A stretch of DNA of 64,000 nt from Perognathus longimembris pacificus (lineage: Eukaryota; Chordata; Mammalia; Rodentia; Heteromyidae). The notes below the pieces were generated by a model. The model did not search any database, was not told where the DNA came from, and saw nothing but the letters and a program-made list of their open reading frames with translations. Where the stretch lies: positions 9,411,886-9,475,885 of the forward strand of contig NC_063171.1 of assembly GCF_023159225.1 (NCBI RefSeq), written 5' to 3'. The position numbers and the translations under genes were made by a program. The stretch's first letter is position 1. Every line of letters begins with the position of its first letter. Shown in pieces: positions 58,871 through 64,000 of the stretch.

Positions 58871-59905
58871 AAACTGTTTTGGGTTGAGATCTTTAAATGA
58901 TGCAGGAGAAGAGGGAAAAACGGTCAGACGGACACAGACAGAAAAACTGATTCAGTTTATTGGGGATGCAATTACAGATCTGCCCTTGGTGACTTTGAGA
59001 CAGGGATAGTTAGATCACATTAAAATAAAGAGCAAATTAGAAACTGTAACTAAAGACAACAGCAAGAGTTGGAGAGTTGATGCAAGTCATTTGCAAGTAA
59101 CTTGCAGGGGTGCCATAGAGGAGTAGTTCAACTTATTCTACACAGACACAGAATGAAGAACAGGAGCAAACACTTGCAAGGCATAGCTACAGGCCAGGGT
59201 GAAAGTAAGACATTTCTCAAGGATAGAGTGTGTTACTCAACCATCTACAGATATGGTAGTTCACATGCAAGTTCCTATCTCCTATACAGGTACTTTATTT
59301 TATGTACACATATCACATTTCATGTATAGGTACCATATCTCATGTACAAGTACTATATTTCTACAACTTAGGATCCAGTAAAGCCATGGATTCCCACTTC
59401 GCAATAAGCCTACAGACAATTCATTCAATGGAATGCAAGTTGGGATTTGGGAAACTGAGGCTACTAAGTTCCTTTTCAATTCTGATACTCCAAAACTGTC
59501 ATCATTCTCAATAAAAGAGAGACTTCCCAATGACTTTTTCTGGTGTTAGAGATACATTTTTGCTAGATATTGAAATGGATATGTAATTTTTCTTTTCTTT
59601 GTAACTTCTTCTTTATGTTTACTGAATCCATTTCATTTTCTATGATAGATGAACATCAAAAGAATTTAAATACCCAATTCATCTGCATGACCTGAAGAAA
59701 CAACATGGCTGACAAGGCATGGAGCATAACACAATGGTAGAGTGCTTCCCTGGTATGTACCACAAGAAAACAACAACAAAAACTAGTGACAGCTGAGCAC
59801 TGTTTATCCCACAAAATAATAAACAGCTTATATATTGTGCTTTAAATGTTCAGTACTGCCTTAGTTTAAGTGCTAGTCTCTGCCTAGTGAAATCACAGGT
59901 ATAAT
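58871..59905. other. Unique sequence with an ID remnant, no gene seen
   Basis: An ID-like piece (cacaatggtagagtgcttcc) lies at about 59720-59775. Tandem-like 'catgtataggtac' variants occur at about 59285-59350. Confidence 0.4.
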
Positions 59906-59911
59906 TAGTGT

Positions 59912-59961
<50 letters not shown>
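59906..59961 (+). repeat. (TG)n microsatellite
   Basis: TG run of about 27 units with one interruption. Confidence 0.96.
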
Positions 59962-60691
59962 TTGTCCGGTGTTTGGTACTATTACTCTCATATCTTCACC
60001 ACTAAAAAAAAGCAAACAACAATAATAACCAGTAGCCTAGGCACAATGCAAACAACATGGTGGGTTTTTTTTTTCTCACGTGGGCTTGCTGTGTAGTCTG
60101 CTGAAGGCATTTGGAAAATGCATCTGCACACCTGGAGGTATTACATAATCCATCTACTCTCACAAATGGCTGCAGCTTAGAGAAAGAGGTCTTGTCATCT
60201 TGCTATTTTATATAATCTGTTTTGCTGTTATGGTCTATAAATCATAACATGAACCATGGGGAAATATATCCCATAGCCACAGTTTTTCATCAGCAAACAA
60301 CTAGCTTGCTTTTCCAATAAGATTTTTTATAAAGGAATGTTGATGAGCATGTGTGATGCTCCATGTGGCTTTCCAATGCTTAAGAGAAAATGAGGACGGC
60401 ATGGTGGTTGGGTGGTGACACAGTGGCATAATAAGTGATCTCATTATTAGAAGTAATTAAAATAGGACTCTACCTTCAGTGGAAACAAAATATACCACTC
60501 TTTTTCTACTTAATTTCCACTCACTTATCTCCTAGCTGCATAAAACACATTTATTAAAAAAGAACACTCAAATGCCTTGCACTCAAACAGCTGGTGAAAT
60601 TGTCCAACCCTATTTCATTCCATCCAATGCCATTTAACTCGGTGAGGTAAGAGTGACTGGGATAGACAATTGAGAGCTGCACAGTTCTCTT
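59962..60691. other. Unique sequence, no gene seen
   Basis: No repeat or coding signal recognised. Confidence 0.45.
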
Positions 60692-60927
60692 TTTTTCTCT
60701 TGTTGGTGTGGGGCTTGAACTCTGGGCCTGGACACTGTCCCTGTGATCTTCAGCTCAAGATTAATGCTCTACCACTTGAGCCACAGCACCACTTCCAGTT
60801 TTCCAGTGGTTAATTAGAGATAAGAGTCTCACAGACTTTCCTTGCTGGGCTGGCTTTGAACCATGATTCTCAGATCTCAGTCTCCTGAGTAGCTAGGATT
60901 ACAGGCATGAGCCACCAATGCCCAGCA
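60692..60927 (-). mobile_element. B1-Geo composite SINE, complete
   Basis: On plus: poly-T, Geo reversed (ggggcttgaactctgggcct, accacttgagccacagcacc), middle (tggttaattagagataagag) and B1 head reversed (ctcctgagtagctaggatta, caggcatgagccacc). Confidence 0.9.
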
Positions 60928-61487
60928 ACTGCAAAGTTCTTTGCCAAATGTTAACACTCCACAGACAAGCATGAACAAACTTCCCGTGTCTTTTGGCTGT
61001 TCTCCATTACAATATTGCATATTCACATGAGATGCAAATTAAATTTGAGCAAGTAATTCAAGCTCAAGAATCATGCAATAAAATCAATGTAAAAATATAA
61101 AATACTATGTACTGGTGGATAACTTGTAGGATGCCTCTGAAAGTTTGACATTTGTTTTTCTGTTTTCTTGGTTTAAAATTGTTCTAGACTGATGCTACAA
61201 CTTGTCTTTCTCTTATACTTCTACTGCACTAATCATTGCACTAAATTTTTGTTCATATTATCAAATGTGTGTTCTGCCATAGTTGCTACTGGTCATGCAA
61301 ACAGATCCATGTGTTATTAATTATCCTAGCAACCCCTATGCCCTCATCTGCTGCTAGAGGAAGATAACCCCAGTGAAATTCAAAACCTAAGTGTCTCCCA
61401 TATTTCCTTCTCTACTGTGCTCATCTACTGGAAACCTCCACATAACTCCTGGCCTGAATTTTTAAGTTCTCAGACACTCTGTGTGTG
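60928..61487. other. Unique sequence, no gene seen
   Basis: No repeat or coding signal recognised. Confidence 0.45.
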
Positions 61488-61553
61488 TGAGTGTATGTGG
61501 AGTCTGTCTGTCTACCTATATATGATGTGTGTATGTGTGTATGTGTGTGTGTA
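61480..61553 (+). repeat. Interrupted (TG)n tract
   Basis: TG/TATG units broken by TCTG. Confidence 0.88.
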
Positions 61554-61579
61554 TGCTTGGACTTGAACTCACATATTAG

Positions 61580-61706
61580 GTAAGTGCTTTCTCTTTTCAT
61601 TTAATTATCAGAGTTTTTCATGTCTTTTCCCAGGCCAGCACCCAACTCTGATCATCCTCTTTCTATCTCCCAAGCAACTGGGATTACAGAAGTATGCTGC
61701 CATTCT
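61580..61706 (-). mobile_element. B1-like SINE fragment
   Basis: cccaagcaactgggattaca and gaagtatgctgcca are the reverse of a B1 head. Confidence 0.55.
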
Positions 61707-62394
61707 CAATATTCCCTCTTAATTTTGCTTGTTATCCTGTAGATTAGCTTTTCTGGCTAGTTAATAGCAGGGCTCTTGTTCTGCCTTCACTCTTCTCCCA
61801 GCCTATTCTGGGCTTCTTCAAGAAAACCAGCATGTCTGTCAGGCAAGTTACTGCCACAACCATTTTCAATAATATAAGATGGATAACCAACAGCACATTG
61901 GTAAGTGAGATGAGTCTCAGGTTCACAACAGAAGAATAATAGTCCATCTTTGATCAAACCACTTACTATACTTGTGTGAAGTGTCTAAAATAGGGATGCC
62001 CAATGGCCAGCTCACAAATTATTTTCACTTAATGTGTTGTAAGAATTTTCTAGCATAGCTTGTCTGTATTAATTGGCCTGTCATCTCAAAGAACAAAATT
62101 ATAACACCTAACTGGAAAATATAATGCACAAAATCTTTGGTAAGGGGGCAAGAGTTCCGAAAGATATTTGCATATGTTATGATAAATGTTTATGAAAATC
62201 AAGGGCTCGATTAGCTTTCTGGAGATCTTACTGTATTGTGATTTCATTAGTATAAATACAGTTAGTATAAATATTTATATACAAATACTTTCTTAGCATG
62301 TATTTAAAAATATGACCTTTGTGGATACTCTAGGTTTTGTCTCTTTTTCATTATGATAGAAATTGCTATTGGGGAAAATCAAAGTAATGATAGA

Positions 62395-62395
<1 letters not shown>
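61707..62395. other. AT-rich unique sequence, no gene seen
   Basis: No repeat or coding signal recognised. Confidence 0.45.
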
Positions 62396-62447
<52 letters not shown>

Positions 62448-62487
62448 TGTGTCTGTGTCTGTGTGTCTGTGTGTGTGTGTGTCTGTG
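62396..62487 (+). repeat. (TG)n with (TGTGTC)n end
   Basis: About 50 bases of pure TG followed by TGTGTC hexamers. An eroded ID remnant may follow (62494-62550). Confidence 0.96.
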
Positions 62488-62550
62488 TATTTGTAATTTA
62501 ACCCAGGACCTCACACATTCAAAGCTAGATAGCTATTCAGCCTAGCAAAC

Positions 62551-63304
62551 TGTCTTTCTAACACTACCATAGAAAATGAAAACCTAGAATAGGCTTATTA
62601 ATGAAGGTCTAGGGACTAGTATAATGAGGTATAAAATTATAATATGACACCTGAGTAGATCCTAGGCTACAATGTCAATACTTTTTGTTGGTATTATTCA
62701 TGGTGAACAAAGTGAATAACAAGATTTTACATTGTCTTTGTAGGTATTCCAGGATCCCTTCCAACATAATTTTTCTCCCCTGATGTGTCTAGAAGCCCAA
62801 AGAGTAGAATTGAGAGGTCTCATACAACAACACACTTGCGCAATTCAGGACAGAGGCAATGCCAGGGACAACAGACAGTGGTGACTCAGGTAGTACAGAC
62901 ACATCACTGTCTATGCTTGAGACATCTCTTCAAAGTGCTCAGAGCTATGTTCCCTAAACTTGTGTTATTCACAGGGTAACACCGGTAAAAGACAATGGCT
63001 CTGTGGCTACAATTATGGCACCTGTCAGAATTTGTATAGCTAACTTCATGCTAGATTTTGCATTTAACAATGTAATAAAAATTTTAAAACATTTTACCAA
63101 GGACTAGAAACAATCCCTAGATTCTCTGGAAGGTTCTTCCCAACATTGTTAATGTTACTACACAGATGAAGAGCAGGAGGTAAGGCAGCTTGTCATTAAT
63201 GCTAAAGTCTGAATGCCATCTAAGTCATATATTCCTTCTGTGAATGCACAGGGGAAAAAGTAAAAATAAGAAAGAGAGGCAGTAAATCAGGGAACAAGGA
63301 TAAA
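62551..63304. other. Unique sequence, no gene seen
   Basis: No repeat or coding signal recognised. Confidence 0.45.
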
Positions 63305-63400
63305 TACATGTAACCCTAGCACTCAGGAAGAAGGTAGGAGGACCTTGGATCTGAGATCAACCTCAGCTAGATAAGGAGACATTGCCTCCAAATAAACACT
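63305..63400 (+). mobile_element. B1-like SINE fragment
   Basis: acatgtaaccctagcactca and ggaggaccttggatctgaga follow the B1 body; strongly diverged. Confidence 0.55.
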
Positions 63401-64000
63401 ATTTTATTTGCTTTAAATAGAAAGGATATTATAAAATAACAAAACTTTTATATCTCCTCATTTTCAATACTTCACATGCACAGTTCTTACTACTGATGTT
63501 TGAAATATTGAGTAGTAGAGTTACTACTGATTTGGTCCCAAACAATCAAGTCATTTTTGGAGCCACCCAAGGTCTTCAGTGACCACTGTTTTCTTCAGTG
63601 TTGCTGGGTGACAGCACTGTGCAGTGCAGTGCCTTACTACGTGTGAGGGCCTGAGTTGGTTCTCCTGGTAAGGCACTAAACAGTTCAAAACCTCACTAAA
63701 CAATACAAAGTTCTCTAACTTAACTCAAGTATGCCAGAACATAGGGGACAATAGAGCCAAGGACATCTTAGAGCCTCTACTGAATATTTTTTTTTGGAGG
63801 GAGGGGTGATATGAGAGTTTGAAGTCAGTGCTGCCACATGCCTCCAGCTCTGTTTTTTCACTTATTATTTTAAAGGGTCTTATTTCCTTCCCAAGATCAC
63901 TGTCTGGCTACTTTAACATTCCCATTGATGCTAGGATTGAAAATGTTCACTACCAAGTACAGTTTTCCTTGGCAGAGACACAATCTTGTGAACTGTTCTG
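63401..64000. other. Unique sequence to the window end, no gene seen
   Basis: A possible ID remnant (agtgccttactacgtgtgag) lies at about 63628-63675. Nothing else recognised. Confidence 0.4.

Noticed and set aside
1..64000. A previously undescribed multi-gene system
   Set aside because: No set of neighbouring host or prokaryote-type genes is present; all long frames trace to L1, SINEs or simple repeats.

Overview
This window is nuclear DNA of a mammal, most probably a geomyoid rodent (kangaroo rat, pocket mouse or pocket gopher). The main clue is a dimeric SINE present in at least five copies: a tRNA-Ala/ID-like left half joined to a right half that matches what I recall as the 'Geo' monomer of the IDL-Geo family, described only from Geomyoidea. 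The lineage call rests on memory of that family and was not searched. I found no convincing host gene, exon, tRNA, rRNA, CRISPR array or prokaryote-type operon. Nearly every long reading frame comes from LINE-1 (L1) or from simple repeats.

Layout. Positions 1-7944 hold a minus-strand L1 that keeps its 5' end: about 2 kb of 5' UTR, ORF1, then ORF2 running off the left edge. A younger minus-strand L1 (1456-3641) sits inside its ORF2 with a 12-bp target-site duplication (TSD). Positions 9550-12330 carry a MIR, a Geo fragment, an old L1 3' end split by an IDL-Geo SINE with a 15-bp TSD, another L1 3' end and a 420-bp purine tract. Positions 12.3-34 kb are mostly unique AT-rich sequence with SINEs, L1 3' ends, microsatellites, an old minus-strand L1 (about 23.7-24.85 kb) and an unusual hairpin-like inverted repeat (17149-17342). 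Positions 34857-36125 are an L1 with the 5' inversion typical of twin priming, flanked by a 13-bp TSD. Around 37.8-38.0 kb there is an LTR-like fragment. Positions 40645-45300 are a plus-strand L1 with its own nested plus-strand L1 (41375-42134). The rest to 64 kb is unique sequence with SINEs, microsatellites, MaLR-like LTR remnants and one more old L1 (55190-56640).

Nothing here works as a gene system. The interest lies in transposon biology: two nested L1 insertions hit the same spot of two host L1s with the same orientation and adjoining TSDs; the Geo module is shared by two SINE families and itself looks tRNA/ID-like with an insertion; and the L1 3' UTRs carry G-runs able to form quadruplexes. 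All coordinates of old repeats are estimates by eye.
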